A stretch of 64,000 nucleotides of DNA. It comes from Aureimonas jatrophae (lineage in GTDB: Bacteria > Pseudomonadota > Alphaproteobacteria > Rhizobiales > Rhizobiaceae). The stretch is taken from contig NZ_FNIT01000001.1 of the NCBI RefSeq assembly GCF_900104035.1, positions 186,001-250,000 on the forward strand, read 5' to 3'. The translations under genes were made by a program, and so were the position numbers. The notes beneath the pieces were generated by a model. It was not told the DNA's origin. It saw only the letters and a list, made by a program, of their open reading frames with translations, and searched no databases. Positions 44,535 to 54,878 of this stretch are shown piece by piece. Numbering within the stretch: position 1 is the first letter of the stretch; every line of letters starts with the position of its first letter.

Positions 44535-45311
44535 ATGCGGCTCTACGATCGCACCTACGCGTCGCGCTTGATGCTCGGCACCGCGCTTTATCCCTCGCCG
44601 GCGATCATGCGCGAGGCGGTGCGCGCTTCGGGCTCGGCCTTGGTCACGGTATCGCTGCGGCGCGAGCAGAGCGCCGGTGCCGGCACGGGGGCGCCCGGCT
44701 TCTGGTCCGAGATCCGCGATCTCGGTGTCGAGTTCCTGCCCAATACCGCGGGCTGCCATACGGCGCGCGAGGCTGTGACGACGGCGCGTATGGCGCGCGA
44801 GCTGCTCGGCACGAACCTCGTAAAGCTCGAGGTCATCGCGGACGACGACACGCTCGCGCCCGACGTTTTCGGCCTGGTCGAGGCGGCGCGCACGCTAGTC
44901 GACGACGGCTTCGACGTCCTACCCTACACGACCGAGGATCTGGGGACGGCCGAGCGTCTGCTCGAGGCCGGCTGCCGTGTTCTCATGCCTTGGGGCGCGC
45001 CGATCGGCTCGGGCCTCGGCCTCAACAACCGCTACGGCTTGCGCTCGCTGCGCGAGCGCCTGCCGGACGTCCCGATGATCGTGGATGCGGGCCTCGGGCG
45101 CCCCAGCCATGCGGCGGACGCGATGGAGCTGGGCTTCGACGGGGTGCTTCTCAACACGGCCGTGGCCAGCGCGGGCGATCCGGTTCGCATGGCCGCAGCC
45201 TTCCGGCAGGCTGTAGAAGCCGGGCGCGCGGCCTTCGAGGCCGGCGCGATGGAGCCGCGCGACATGGCCGCGCCGTCCAGCCCGCTCCTCGGGCGGGCGG
45301 CACTGGCATGA
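44535..45311 (+). CDS. thiG: Thiazole synthase
   Basis: ThiG condenses deoxyxylulose phosphate, iminoglycine and ThiS-thiocarboxylate into the thiazole. The 258-residue barrel has the Schiff-base lysine in [11 protein letters not shown] (about 97), the [18 protein letters not shown] segment, and the phosphate-binding [14 protein letters not shown] (about 155) and [20 protein letters not shown]. Its ATG follows the thiS stop by four bases, and its stop overlaps thiE. Confidence 0.96.
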   Translation: MRLYDRTYASRLMLGTALYPSPAIMREAVRASGSALVTVSLRREQSAGAGTGAPGFWSEIRDLGVEFLPNTAGCHTAREAVTTARMARELLGTNLVKLEVIADDDTLAPDVFGLVEAARTLVDDGFDVLPYTTEDLGTAERLLEAGCRVLMPWGAPIGSGLGLNNRYGLRSLRERLPDVPMIVDAGLGRPSHAADAMELGFDGVLLNTAVASAGDPVRMAAAFRQAVEAGRAAFEAGAMEPRDMAAPSSPLLGRAALA

Positions 45312-45958
45312 CCCCACCGCTGCAGCTCGACCCGTTCTATCTTATCCTCGACGATGCGGACTGGATCGAGCGGCTGGTGCCGCTCGGCGTGCGTCTCGTG
45401 CAGCTGCGCGCCAAGGGCATGCAAGAGAGCCGACTGCGCCTCGAGATCCGCCGATCGCTCACCGTCTGCCGGGCGCATGGCTGCGCGCTGGTCGTCAACG
45501 ACCATTGGCGTCTGGCGATCGAGGAGGGAGCGGACATCGTGCATCTCGGCCAGGAGGACCTGGCGGCAGCGGATGTCGGCGCGATACGGCGGGCGGATCT
45601 GCGCTTGGGCGTCTCGACGCACGACCGGCGCGAGTTGGAAATGGCGCTGCGTGTGGAGCCCGATTACGTCGCGCTCGGACCGATATGGCCGACCATCCTG
45701 AAGGCGATGCCCTGGGCGCCGCAGACGCCCGAAAGGCTGCGCGAGTGGCGCACGCGGATCGGCGACCTGCCGTTGGTGGCGATCGGCGGACTCAACCCTG
45801 ACGAGCGTCTTCGCGCGGTTCTCGAGAACGGCGCCGACAGCGCGGCGGTGGTCACCGACATCACGCGAAATCCCGATCCCGAGGCGCGGACACGTGAATG
45901 GATCCGTGCTACGGCTGCCCAGCGCGTACGACCTGAGGAAGAACTTCGTACGATGTAA
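45308..45958 (+). CDS. thiE: Thiamine phosphate synthase
   Basis: ThiE joins the pyrimidine and thiazole moieties to form thiamine phosphate. The 216 residues show [11 protein letters not shown] (about 29), the [23 protein letters not shown] block (about 60, diphosphate and magnesium binding) and [25 protein letters not shown] near the end. [21 protein letters not shown] is somewhat divergent from the usual GPIFPTxTK motif. Last gene of the operon; thiC, thiD and thiM are not present in the window. Confidence 0.93.
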   Translation: MTPPLQLDPFYLILDDADWIERLVPLGVRLVQLRAKGMQESRLRLEIRRSLTVCRAHGCALVVNDHWRLAIEEGADIVHLGQEDLAAADVGAIRRADLRLGVSTHDRRELEMALRVEPDYVALGPIWPTILKAMPWAPQTPERLREWRTRIGDLPLVAIGGLNPDERLRAVLENGADSAAVVTDITRNPDPEARTREWIRATAAQRVRPEEELRTM

Positions 45959-45959
45959 C

Positions 45960-45993
45960 ACTCATGGGTTGCATTGATTGTACAACCATGAGT
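45960..45993. promoter_or_regulatory. Inverted repeat, likely autoregulatory operator of the GntR gene
   Basis: ACTCATGGGTTG and CAACCATGAGT form an inverted repeat with one unpaired base around an 11-base centre. Its right half overlaps a perfect TTGTACAA palindrome (45978-45985), resembling sites bound by HutC-type GntR proteins. It stands 30 bases before the regulator's ATG. A hairpin ending the thi operon is the alternative, but no T-run follows. Confidence 0.55.
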
Positions 45994-46022
45994 ATGGTGG
46001 CGCGTCTTTCAAAGGATGTGTC

Positions 46023-46739
46023 ATGTCGCTCGCCAAGCCGTTCAATACCCGTCCGCTCTACCAGCAGGTCGCCGACGAGTTCATCGCGCGCATCGTGTCG
46101 CGCGCCTGGGCGCCCGGCCAGTCGATCGAGAACGAGGCCGAGATCGCCCGTTCGCTTGGCATCAGTCTGGGCACGGTGCGCAAGGCCTTCGACATCCTGA
46201 CCGAGCACAAGCTCCTGGAGCGCCAGCAGGGCAAGGGTACGGTGGTCACCGACTTCACCACCGGCAAGATGCGCTCGCGCTTCTCCAACGTCGTAGACCG
46301 CAGCGGCGAACGCGTCTCGGGAGAGGTCGAGATCGGCGGCGTCCACCTTGCCGTGGCACCTGCGGACGCGGCCGACCTTCTGCAGGTCAATGCCCGGACG
46401 CCGGTTCTCCAGTTCGAGCGCCGCCGCACCCATTTCGGCCGGATGTTCATGACGGAGGAGGTCTACCTGCGCGTGGACGCCAGCGCGCGCGACCTGTCTC
46501 AGGACGCGCTGGAACAACTCGCCTTCGCGCGCTGGACGGGCCACGATCTCGCCACCCACAAGCGCGAGAGCGTGACCGCCGAGGCGGCGACCGCGGCCGA
46601 CAAGCGCAACTTCAAGATCAAGGAGGACACGTCCATCCTCAAGCTGCGCCGACTGATCTGCTCCTATCAGGACCGCCCGCTGGAACTGCGTTTCGCGCGG
46701 GTCCATCTCGGCTCGGACCTCGTCTACGCGTCGGCCTGA
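46023..46739 (+). CDS. GntR family regulator, HutC/UTRA subfamily
   Basis: This 238-residue repressor has a winged helix (residues about 8-75; LYQQVADEFIARI, SLGISLGTVRKAFDILTEHKLLERQQGKGTVV) and a UTRA effector domain (about 95-235; ending in QDRPLELRFARVHLGSDLVY). AAAGGA lies before the ATG. Its effector is unknown. Position after thiE is probably incidental; the inverted repeat upstream suggests it regulates itself. No adjacent metabolic gene obviously belongs to it. Confidence 0.92.
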   Translation: MSLAKPFNTRPLYQQVADEFIARIVSRAWAPGQSIENEAEIARSLGISLGTVRKAFDILTEHKLLERQQGKGTVVTDFTTGKMRSRFSNVVDRSGERVSGEVEIGGVHLAVAPADAADLLQVNARTPVLQFERRRTHFGRMFMTEEVYLRVDASARDLSQDALEQLAFARWTGHDLATHKRESVTAEAATAADKRNFKIKEDTSILKLRRLICSYQDRPLELRFARVHLGSDLVYASA

Positions 46740-46829
46740 GGCACGTCCTAGCGCAGCCTTAATGTTTGCTTAATCCTCGGGCTTCGGGCGACCCTCGTTC
46801 CGATTCGCGCCCCGAGGATCTTAAGCGTC

Positions 46830-48128
46830 ATGGCCGCATCGCATTCCTACACGCTGCGCGGCCAAGTCGCCCGGCTGGAACTGACCACCCGGATGACGCT
46901 CGCCATCCTCGCGACCGCGAGCGGCGTCTTCACCTACCTGGGCGTTCGCGAGCTTCTGGACGGCGACGCGTCCACCGTGTTCTTCGGTGCGATCATCTAC
47001 TCGGTCTCCGTTTCCGTCGGCATCTATGCCTTCTGGAGCTACCTCATGCGGATCATGCCGCATGTGCGCCGCCCGGCCGGACGGCGGATGCTCTACCTCG
47101 CGATGGCGCTGGGCGCCGGCATGATCATGGCGATGAGCGCCTGGCTGAACGCGGCGGCGCTGGCGGGAGCGGCGGCGCTCGAGCAGCACATGTCGGTCAC
47201 CACCGAGGAATATCAGGGCAAGCTCAACCAGGCGCACGAGAACGCGCTCGCCGCCCAGAGCCTTCTGCCCGACATCCAGCTGGCCTCGCAGCGCTTCGCG
47301 CGTCTCGCGGACGAGGAGCGCTCCTCGGGCGCGCTGACCGGTACCTCCGGTTCGGGCACCGTGGTTCAGCTTCTGCAGCAGATGTCGAGCCAGCTCGGCA
47401 GCCTGCAGACCGAGATCGAGGGTTCGCGCGAGGCCGTGCGCGATCTTTTCGAGGACGGCGGCAAGCGCTTGGCCGAGATGCGTCGCATCGTGGCGACCGA
47501 TGGCAGCGTGAAGGCGCGCGGCACCGAATACGCGGCCCAGGCGACAGAACTCGCCGGCATCATCGGCTCGCTGCAGCAGACCTCGGTCGCCCCGTCCGTG
47601 CGCCGGGCGGCGGAAGACCTCGGGCGCACCTTCATCGCGCCCGCCGCCGACGGCTCGGATGCCGCGCTTCAGGGGCGTCAGACTGCGGTGGTGGAGCAGG
47701 TCGGGGCGGCGGTCCGCCAGCAAAGCCAGGTCCTGGCGCAGGCGGCCGATGCTATCCTCGACCGTCCCTATGTCGAGCCCGTGCGCTTCGTCCCGCTTTC
47801 GGCGCCGGAAGCGGTGGTGATGTATGCGCGCGACTTCCTGCCGTCCTGGGCGGGCGCCATCTCGATCGACCTGATGCCCGCCGTCCTCGTCTTCATCCTG
47901 TGCATCGTCCAGGACCAGATCCGGCGCGAGGAAGGGGAGGACGAGGCGGAGTTCGGCGACATGAGCGCCCTCGACATGATGCGGGCGCTGCGCCTTCAGC
48001 AGCGTCTGGCCGCCGTGGATGGCGGTATCCAGGCGTCGCCGCCGCGCGAGGGGCCGGCGCTGGTTCCGGACGACGATGTCGTGCAGCAAAACGAGCCGTC
48101 CTTCGCGCCCGTGCGCCAGTCCCGCTAG
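46830..48128 (+). CDS. Unknown membrane protein with periplasmic or cytoplasmic coiled coil
   Basis: This protein has 432 residues. Hydrophobic segments occur near residues 23-42, 50-73, 86-115 and 342-363. Between the third and the last lies a long helical, Gln/Ala/Glu-rich region (about 115-325), likely coiled coil, with LLQQMSSQLGSLQTEIEGSREAV. The C-terminal 70 residues are acidic, then disordered. No family is recognised. It is followed after three bases by the ClpP-like gene, suggesting a membrane complex. The layout loosely resembles chemoreceptor or secretion accessory proteins, but no such domain is seen. Confidence 0.8.
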   Translation: MAASHSYTLRGQVARLELTTRMTLAILATASGVFTYLGVRELLDGDASTVFFGAIIYSVSVSVGIYAFWSYLMRIMPHVRRPAGRRMLYLAMALGAGMIMAMSAWLNAAALAGAAALEQHMSVTTEEYQGKLNQAHENALAAQSLLPDIQLASQRFARLADEERSSGALTGTSGSGTVVQLLQQMSSQLGSLQTEIEGSREAVRDLFEDGGKRLAEMRRIVATDGSVKARGTEYAAQATELAGIIGSLQQTSVAPSVRRAAEDLGRTFIAPAADGSDAALQGRQTAVVEQVGAAVRQQSQVLAQAADAILDRPYVEPVRFVPLSAPEAVVMYARDFLPSWAGAISIDLMPAVLVFILCIVQDQIRREEGEDEAEFGDMSALDMMRALRLQQRLAAVDGGIQASPPREGPALVPDDDVVQQNEPSFAPVRQSR

Positions 48129-48131
48129 GCG

Positions 48132-48986
48132 ATGAGCGACGTCCATGCCTCGCCGGGGCGGCTCGAACGGTGGCTGCTCGCGATCCCAGACGGCGCGGTG
48201 CTGCGCCTGATCTTCTTCGGCCTGCTGACGCTGGGTGCCACGATCCTATGGCAGGATTTCCAGGCCGGGCTCGAGGCAGGGCGCGACGCGGCCCGCACCG
48301 AGCGCACGCAACCCATGCCGCTCGCCCCCGCACGGCCAGGGGATCAGCTTCGACCCTATCTGCCACGCGCGCTGCCGGTTGCGCCCGATCGCGGCGTGCC
48401 CCGCATCCCCGGCTTCAGCGAGCCGTTGGACGGCGGCGCGCTCGCCGCATCCATGCGCTTCGAACGCGTGGCGGACGGTGAGCTGGCCGCCGTCGGACGG
48501 ATCGATCCTGGCACGGCGGAACGGCTTCGGGCGGCGCTGAAGGGAGCGGGCGGTGAGGGCGTCACTCGTCTCGTTCTCCACTCGCCGGGTGGCTCCGTCG
48601 AGGACGCGCTTGCGATGGCGCGTCTTCTACGGGAGCGCGGTCTCGAAACGCGCGTGCCGGCCGACGGCTACTGCGCTTCGGCCTGCCCGCTGGTCTTCGC
48701 CGGTGGAACAGCGCGTGCCGCGGGCGAAGGCGCCTGGATCGGCGTCCATCAGGTCTACGCGGCGGACCCGTCAGCCGCCCTGCGCGATATCGACCGCTCG
48801 ATCGGCGATATCCAGACCACCACCGCCCGCTGCCAGCAGCTGCTGGTGGATATGGGTGTCGATCCCCGCGTCTGGATCCATGCGATGGAAACGCCGGCGG
48901 CCGAACTCTATGTCCTGACGCCGGACGAGCTGCGTGAGTTCAAGCTGGTCTGGGACGAGAGCCAAGCCGAGCGGGAAGCCGGTTGA
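48132..48986 (+). CDS. Membrane-anchored ClpP/crotonase-fold protease-like protein
   Basis: This 284-residue protein has a transmembrane segment at about residues 23-41 and a ClpP-fold domain from about 105. The features seen are RLVLHSPGGSVEDALAMARLLRERG (about 145; oxyanion strand), the candidate nucleophile serine in DGYCASACPLVFAGG (about 179) and a histidine in WIGVHQVY (about 203), giving the serine-histidine arrangement of SppA/ClpP-like proteins (COG3904 type). It is translated three bases after the coiled-coil membrane protein, which may be its substrate or partner. Substrate unknown. Confidence 0.82.
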   Translation: MSDVHASPGRLERWLLAIPDGAVLRLIFFGLLTLGATILWQDFQAGLEAGRDAARTERTQPMPLAPARPGDQLRPYLPRALPVAPDRGVPRIPGFSEPLDGGALAASMRFERVADGELAAVGRIDPGTAERLRAALKGAGGEGVTRLVLHSPGGSVEDALAMARLLRERGLETRVPADGYCASACPLVFAGGTARAAGEGAWIGVHQVYAADPSAALRDIDRSIGDIQTTTARCQQLLVDMGVDPRVWIHAMETPAAELYVLTPDELREFKLVWDESQAEREAG

Positions 48987-48990
48987 CCGG

Positions 48991-49944
48991 CTAGTCGGCG
49001 GAAACGGACGCGAGAAAGGCGTGGAGTGCGGCGATCGCCCGTCCTCGCATCGGTTCGGTCTCGTTCAGCGTTTCGTGCCGCGCGCCCCGCACGATCAAGG
49101 TCTCGACCCGGCGCGAGCCCGCATGCCGCAGCCGCTCCGCGAGGCGCTCGACCGCCGCGCCTCCGCGCGTTGCAGGGTCCTCCGATCCGCCGAGACAATG
49201 GATGGGCAGCTCGCGCGGCAGGTCCGCGAGGTTGGTCTCGCGCGAGGCGGCTCGGATGAGTTCGATCACGTCCTCGGCCATCGACACGGTCGGCGTCCAG
49301 CCGCAAAGCGGATCGGCGATATAGCGGTCGACGACGGTTGCATCGTGGGTCAGCCAATCGACCGGCGTGCGGGCGCCCGGAACGCTTTTGGCCCAGCTTT
49401 CGAAGGTCGCGCGTGCGAAAACCGCACTGGCGACGTCGGATCCCTTCAACGCGCGCTCGGTGCGTAGGGCCAGCCGCCCGGCGGCCACCGACGGTCCGGT
49501 GTCGAAGTTGCTGTTCCAAACGAGGAGGCCCGCCAGACCGGATCCGAAGGTGCGCGCGAAGTTCAGCGCCACGAGTCCGCCCATCGAGTGACCGAGCACG
49601 ACGATCGGGATGCCGGGATGGTCGGCTTCGGCGCGCAAGCGCACGGCCTGCGTGTCGCGAACGATCTTGGAGGCGCCGTGCCGGGACGCGAACCGTCGAA
49701 GCGGCGCATCCTGCGCCGTGGTCGAGCCGTGACCGCGCTGGTCGTGCGCATAGGACGCGACGCCGTGCGCCGCGAGTTCCTCCATGACGCGGGCATAGCG
49801 CCCGGCATGTTCCGCCAGCCCGTGCAGGATCAAGAGCACGAGGCGCGGCCGGCCGGCGGGACGCGATCGGTAGAGGCGCAGCGCGGCGCCGGTGAGGCTG
49901 TCGAGAACGGATGCGTCGGGCAAGGCTGGTCGGTCGTGGCTCAT
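48991..49944 (-). CDS. Alpha/beta hydrolase (monoacylglycerol lipase-like)
   Basis: This 317-residue alpha/beta hydrolase has the lysophospholipase/monoglyceride lipase pattern: LILHGLAEHAGRY (about 38), YAHDQRGHGST (about 65) and nucleophile elbow LGHSMGGLVAL (Ser about 120). The catalytic His would be in RGARHETLNE near the C-terminus (about 291). It converges on the ClpP-like gene with four bases between stops and is divergent from the RNase T2 gene by 38 bases. Start taken at the ATG although the ribosome site is poor. Confidence 0.87.
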   Translation of the reverse strand: MSHDRPALPDASVLDSLTGAALRLYRSRPAGRPRLVLLILHGLAEHAGRYARVMEELAAHGVASYAHDQRGHGSTTAQDAPLRRFASRHGASKIVRDTQAVRLRAEADHPGIPIVVLGHSMGGLVALNFARTFGSGLAGLLVWNSNFDTGPSVAAGRLALRTERALKGSDVASAVFARATFESWAKSVPGARTPVDWLTHDATVVDRYIADPLCGWTPTVSMAEDVIELIRAASRETNLADLPRELPIHCLGGSEDPATRGGAAVERLAERLRHAGSRRVETLIVRGARHETLNETEPMRGRAIAALHAFLASVSAD

Positions 49945-49982
49945 GGGGCTAGTTCATGCAGCAGTGTAACGACGAGGTCGGC

Positions 49983-51020
49983 ATGCGACACGCACAAACA
50001 TTAGGTCTGATGCTTGCCTTCGGCTCGGCCTGGATGCTCGGGCCCGGACTTGTGTCGGCTCGGGCACAGGTTCCCATGAGCGGCAGCTTCACGGCGGAAG
50101 CCTCGTGCTTCGCGACGCCCTCGATCCGCTCCGACGACAATCCCGGCCGCGTCGTCACGGTACCGGGTACGAGCTATGTGCTTCTGGGACGCAACAACGA
50201 TCCGGGCAGCCATTACCTGATCCGTGTGCCCGGAGCCGCGCCGGAGCGGCGTTGGGTCGCCTTCGGTTGCGGCCGCGTGGGCGAAGTCTCGCAAAGTGCC
50301 GAGCGGCCCGCCGCGCCCGCTGCCGCTCCCGCGTCGCCCACCGCGACCGCTGGCCGCCCAACCTCCGGCTACGCGCAGGACTTCGTGCTCGCGGCCAGCT
50401 GGCAGCCGGCCTTTTGCGAAACGCGGCGGCGCGTGCGCGAGTGCCGCGACGGCGCGGCGGACGCCGACGGCTTCACGCTTCACGGCGTCTGGCCGCAACC
50501 GCGCGATCTCGCCTATTGCGGGGTGGCGGCGCGCGAGAAGGGACTGGCCGAGAGCCGCCGCTGGCTGGACCTGCCGGAGCTGCCGCTTGGCGCTGAAACG
50601 CGGCAGAGGCTGGCCGCCGTCATGCCGGGGGTCGCCTCCGGTCTCGACCGATACCAATGGGCCAAGCATGGGTCGTGCTGGGGCGGGGCGCCGGATCGCT
50701 TCTTCGCGCGCTCCGCCGGGCTTATCCAGGCGCTGAACGCCTCGCCGGTGCGCGACCTCGTCCTGTCGCGCGTGGGCGGAACGCTCAGCGCCAACGAGAT
50801 CCGCGCTGCCTTCGACCGGGCCTTCGGGCCGGGCGCAGGCGACCGGGTGCTCGTGGACTGTTCCGGCGGTCGTGGGCAGGAGGCGCGGATCCAGGAGATT
50901 CGCATCACGCTGCGCGGCGACCTTTCCGCCGACGCCTCGCTCGCCGAACTGATCGCCAAGGCGCCGACGCAGCCGCGCGGCTGCCGCGAAGGGATCGTCG
51001 ATCCGCCCGGCTTCGGCTGA
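49983..51020 (+). CDS. Secreted ribonuclease T2 family protein
   Basis: This is an exported RNase of the T2 family: 345 residues with a signal peptide over about 1-29 (ending SARAQ). An N-terminal extension of about 100 residues, with cysteines and a VPGTSYVLLGRNN segment, precedes a Pro/Ala linker (about 105-125). The catalytic T2 domain has CAS I FTLHGVWPQ (about 163) and CAS II YQWAKHGSCW (about 223) with the two catalytic histidines. The ATG at 49983 is preferred, since it has GAGGT upstream and starts the signal peptide cleanly. It probably scavenges periplasmic or environmental RNA. Confidence 0.9.
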   Translation: MRHAQTLGLMLAFGSAWMLGPGLVSARAQVPMSGSFTAEASCFATPSIRSDDNPGRVVTVPGTSYVLLGRNNDPGSHYLIRVPGAAPERRWVAFGCGRVGEVSQSAERPAAPAAAPASPTATAGRPTSGYAQDFVLAASWQPAFCETRRRVRECRDGAADADGFTLHGVWPQPRDLAYCGVAAREKGLAESRRWLDLPELPLGAETRQRLAAVMPGVASGLDRYQWAKHGSCWGGAPDRFFARSAGLIQALNASPVRDLVLSRVGGTLSANEIRAAFDRAFGPGAGDRVLVDCSGGRGQEARIQEIRITLRGDLSADASLAELIAKAPTQPRGCREGIVDPPGFG

Positions 51021-51134
51021 AACGGGCTCGAACGCACGCGGGGGCGCCGTCCAAGGGCGTTGCTCCCGGCGCTCCCATGCCTTACCTGTGCGCCACCTTT
51101 CCTTCTCGTCCGCAAGTTTGGAGACGCGCGCTCG

Positions 51135-52784
<1,650 letters not shown>

Positions 52785-52803
52785 CGTCATCTTTCCGAAA
52801 CAT

Positions 52804-52832
52804 GCCCTGCGCCTATCATCCTGGCGCAGGGC
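52804..52832. terminator. Strong hairpin between ettA and the HWE kinase gene
   Basis: GCCCTGCGCC pairs with GGCGCAGGGC (10 base pairs) around a nine-base loop, 20 bases after the ettA stop. No T-run follows, so efficiency is uncertain. It covers the space where a ribosome site for the ATG at 52836 would lie, which argues for the later kinase start. Confidence 0.55.
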
Positions 52833-52919
52833 GGCATGGGCAGGAGAAAATGCCGTTCCATCAGAGGGATCGATCGCCGCGATCCCGTGTTTGGGCAACA
52901 GCGATGCGACGGCAGGCAT

Positions 52920-54398
52920 ATGGAACGGATCGGCTTCCACCAGTTGTTCTCGGCTCTTCCGAGCCCTCACATGGTGCTGGACCGCAATCTTTGTTTTTCG
53001 GCCGCAAACCCGGCCTACCTCGATGCCACGAACCGTAGTTTCGAGGACCTCGACGGGCGCTTCCTGTTCGACGTGTTCCCCAACGACGGCGAGGGGCGGG
53101 AGGTTCTTCTCCGCTCGCTGAAGCGCGTTCTGGACACCGGCGAGCCGGACACGATCGCCTACATCGAATACGAGATCCCGAGGCCCGAGCGGCTTGGGGG
53201 CGGCATGGAGCGCCGGTACTGGACCGCCGTTCACACGCCCTTGCGCGACGCGCGCGGCGAGGTTCAGTTCATCCTGCAGAACACGGTGGACATCACGGAG
53301 CTGGCGCGCCTGCGAGCCGCCGCCTCGGATCCGTTCGGCGACTCGTTCGGCGCGGCCGTGGAACTCGTCCAGCGGGCGAGGGAGGCCGAACATGAAAACC
53401 GGACGCGCGCGGATCCTCTCGACGCCTTTCGTCGCCTCTTCGACGAGGCGCCCGGCATCATCGCTCTGCTTCAGGGGCCGGACCACACGTTCACCTACGC
53501 CAACCAGGCGTATCGCCGCTTCGTGGGAGACCGCCACCTCGTCGGGCTGGCCATTCGTGACGCCCTGCCGGAGGTCGTGGAGCAGGGCTTTCCGGATCTT
53601 CTCGACCACGTGTTCGCGACCGGCGAGCCGATGCTGGGCTTCGGCGCCCGCGTTCTGATCGGCGATCCTGCCAGGGGCGCCACGAACGAGACCTATCTCG
53701 ACTTCTCCTACACCGCGATCCGCGACTCGGCCGGCGACATCTCCGGCATCCTCGTGCAGGGCTACGATCGCTCCGACAGCGTGCGCGCCAACCAGCGCCA
53801 GCGTCTCCTTCTCGACGAGCTGAACCACCGCGTGAAGAACACGCTCTCGACCGTTCAGTCGCTCGCCCGTCGCTCCTTCTCGTCGACGGGCGACCCGCAG
53901 GCCGCGCGCCGCGTGTTCGAGGCCCGCATCCTCGCCCTGTCGAACGCCCACAACCTTCTCAGCGAGCACCATTGGGAGTCGGCCGAACTCGCGACGATCC
54001 TGCAGCTCGAAATCGAGGCCTTCGGCAGCGACCGGGTGCGCGCGGAAGGCGAGGGCATCCGGCTCAATCCCAAGGCGACGATCGCGCTCGCCATGGTGTT
54101 TCACGAGCTCGCGTCGAACGCGCTCAAATACGGTGCGCTGGCGGGGCCGGACGGACGGGTCACCGTCTCGTGGGAGCGTGATGGCGACGAGGTTCGTCTG
54201 GAATGGCGCGAGGAGAACCTGCAGGCGTCGATCGATTCGATCGCGTCGGGCTTCGGCACGCGCATGCTGAAGCGCATCGTCGAAGGCGAACTCCTCGGCC
54301 GGCTGTCGGTTGACTTCCCCCCACGCGGCCTAGCTTGGTCAATGGTCGTGCCATGCCATGAGATCGAGGACCTTGGGACCCAACTCCGACAGCACTGA
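52920..54398 (+). CDS. PAS-containing HWE-family sensor histidine kinase
   Basis: This cytoplasmic sensor kinase has 492 residues from the chosen ATG (an ATG at 52836 adds 28 residues but overlaps the hairpin). Two PAS-like domains lie at about 1-120 (PSPHMVLDRNLCFSAANPAYLDATN) and about 160-275 (TFTYANQAYRRFVG). The phosphoacceptor box DELNHRVKNTLSTVQSLARR (about 300) and the HATPase with FHELASNALKYGAL (about 395) are of the HWE/HisKA_2 type common in Hyphomicrobiales. No transmembrane segment is seen. Its 3' end overlaps the response-regulator gene by 41 bases. Confidence 0.92.
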   Translation: MERIGFHQLFSALPSPHMVLDRNLCFSAANPAYLDATNRSFEDLDGRFLFDVFPNDGEGREVLLRSLKRVLDTGEPDTIAYIEYEIPRPERLGGGMERRYWTAVHTPLRDARGEVQFILQNTVDITELARLRAAASDPFGDSFGAAVELVQRAREAEHENRTRADPLDAFRRLFDEAPGIIALLQGPDHTFTYANQAYRRFVGDRHLVGLAIRDALPEVVEQGFPDLLDHVFATGEPMLGFGARVLIGDPARGATNETYLDFSYTAIRDSAGDISGILVQGYDRSDSVRANQRQRLLLDELNHRVKNTLSTVQSLARRSFSSTGDPQAARRVFEARILALSNAHNLLSEHHWESAELATILQLEIEAFGSDRVRAEGEGIRLNPKATIALAMVFHELASNALKYGALAGPDGRVTVSWERDGDEVRLEWREENLQASIDSIASGFGTRMLKRIVEGELLGRLSVDFPPRGLAWSMVVPCHEIEDLGTQLRQH

Positions 54399-54798
54399 TC
54401 GGTCCCGCCTCGCCGGACTGCGCGTCTTCGCGGTGGAAGACGAGAGCATCGTCGCGATGCAGCTCGAGGATATCCTCTGCGACCTCGGCTGCGATCTCGT
54501 GGACCTCGCGATGCGTCTGCAGAAGGCTCTCGATCGGCTGGCCGAGGAGCCCGTGATCGAAGCCGCCGTTCTCGACGTCAACATCGCCGGCGAGAAGGTC
54601 TATCCGGTCGCAGAGCGGCTGCGGGAGCGGGGCGTGCCGATCGTCTTCGCCACCGGATACGGACGCGGTGGCCTCCAGCCGGAATGGCAGGACTGCGAGG
54701 TCATCCAGAAACCCTACACCGAGGCGCAGATCGCCGATGCCCTCGTGCGCGCGCTCGACGCTGCCCCGATTCACGACCGAGTGAACGCACAGGGTTAA
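54358..54798 (+). CDS. Single-domain response regulator
   Basis: This stand-alone receiver domain of 146 residues has the acidic pair in VFAVEDESIVAMQ (about 24), the phosphoacceptor Asp in AVLDVNIAGEKVYP (about 72), ATGYGRGG (about 99; T/S switch) and the conserved Lys in IQKPYTEAQI (about 120). There is no output domain, so it passes the signal by phosphotransfer or protein contact. It overlaps the HWE kinase gene by 41 bases, so they are almost certainly partners. Confidence 0.93.
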   Translation: MRSRTLGPNSDSTDRSRLAGLRVFAVEDESIVAMQLEDILCDLGCDLVDLAMRLQKALDRLAEEPVIEAAVLDVNIAGEKVYPVAERLRERGVPIVFATGYGRGGLQPEWQDCEVIQKPYTEAQIADALVRALDAAPIHDRVNAQG

Positions 54799-54878
54799 CC
54801 GGCTCGTGGGTGGGCGATTGCGCGCACCCCGTGCTAACAAGCCGCAACCCCCGGGATCCCCACGGAGCTGACTATCGC

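Noticed and set aside
46766-48481. Plus-strand open frame of 571 codons overlapping the coiled-coil and ClpP-like genes in another frame.
   Set aside because: The alternative frame gives transmembrane segments, a protease motif and good gene spacing; this frame gives only Arg/Pro/Ala-rich sequence.
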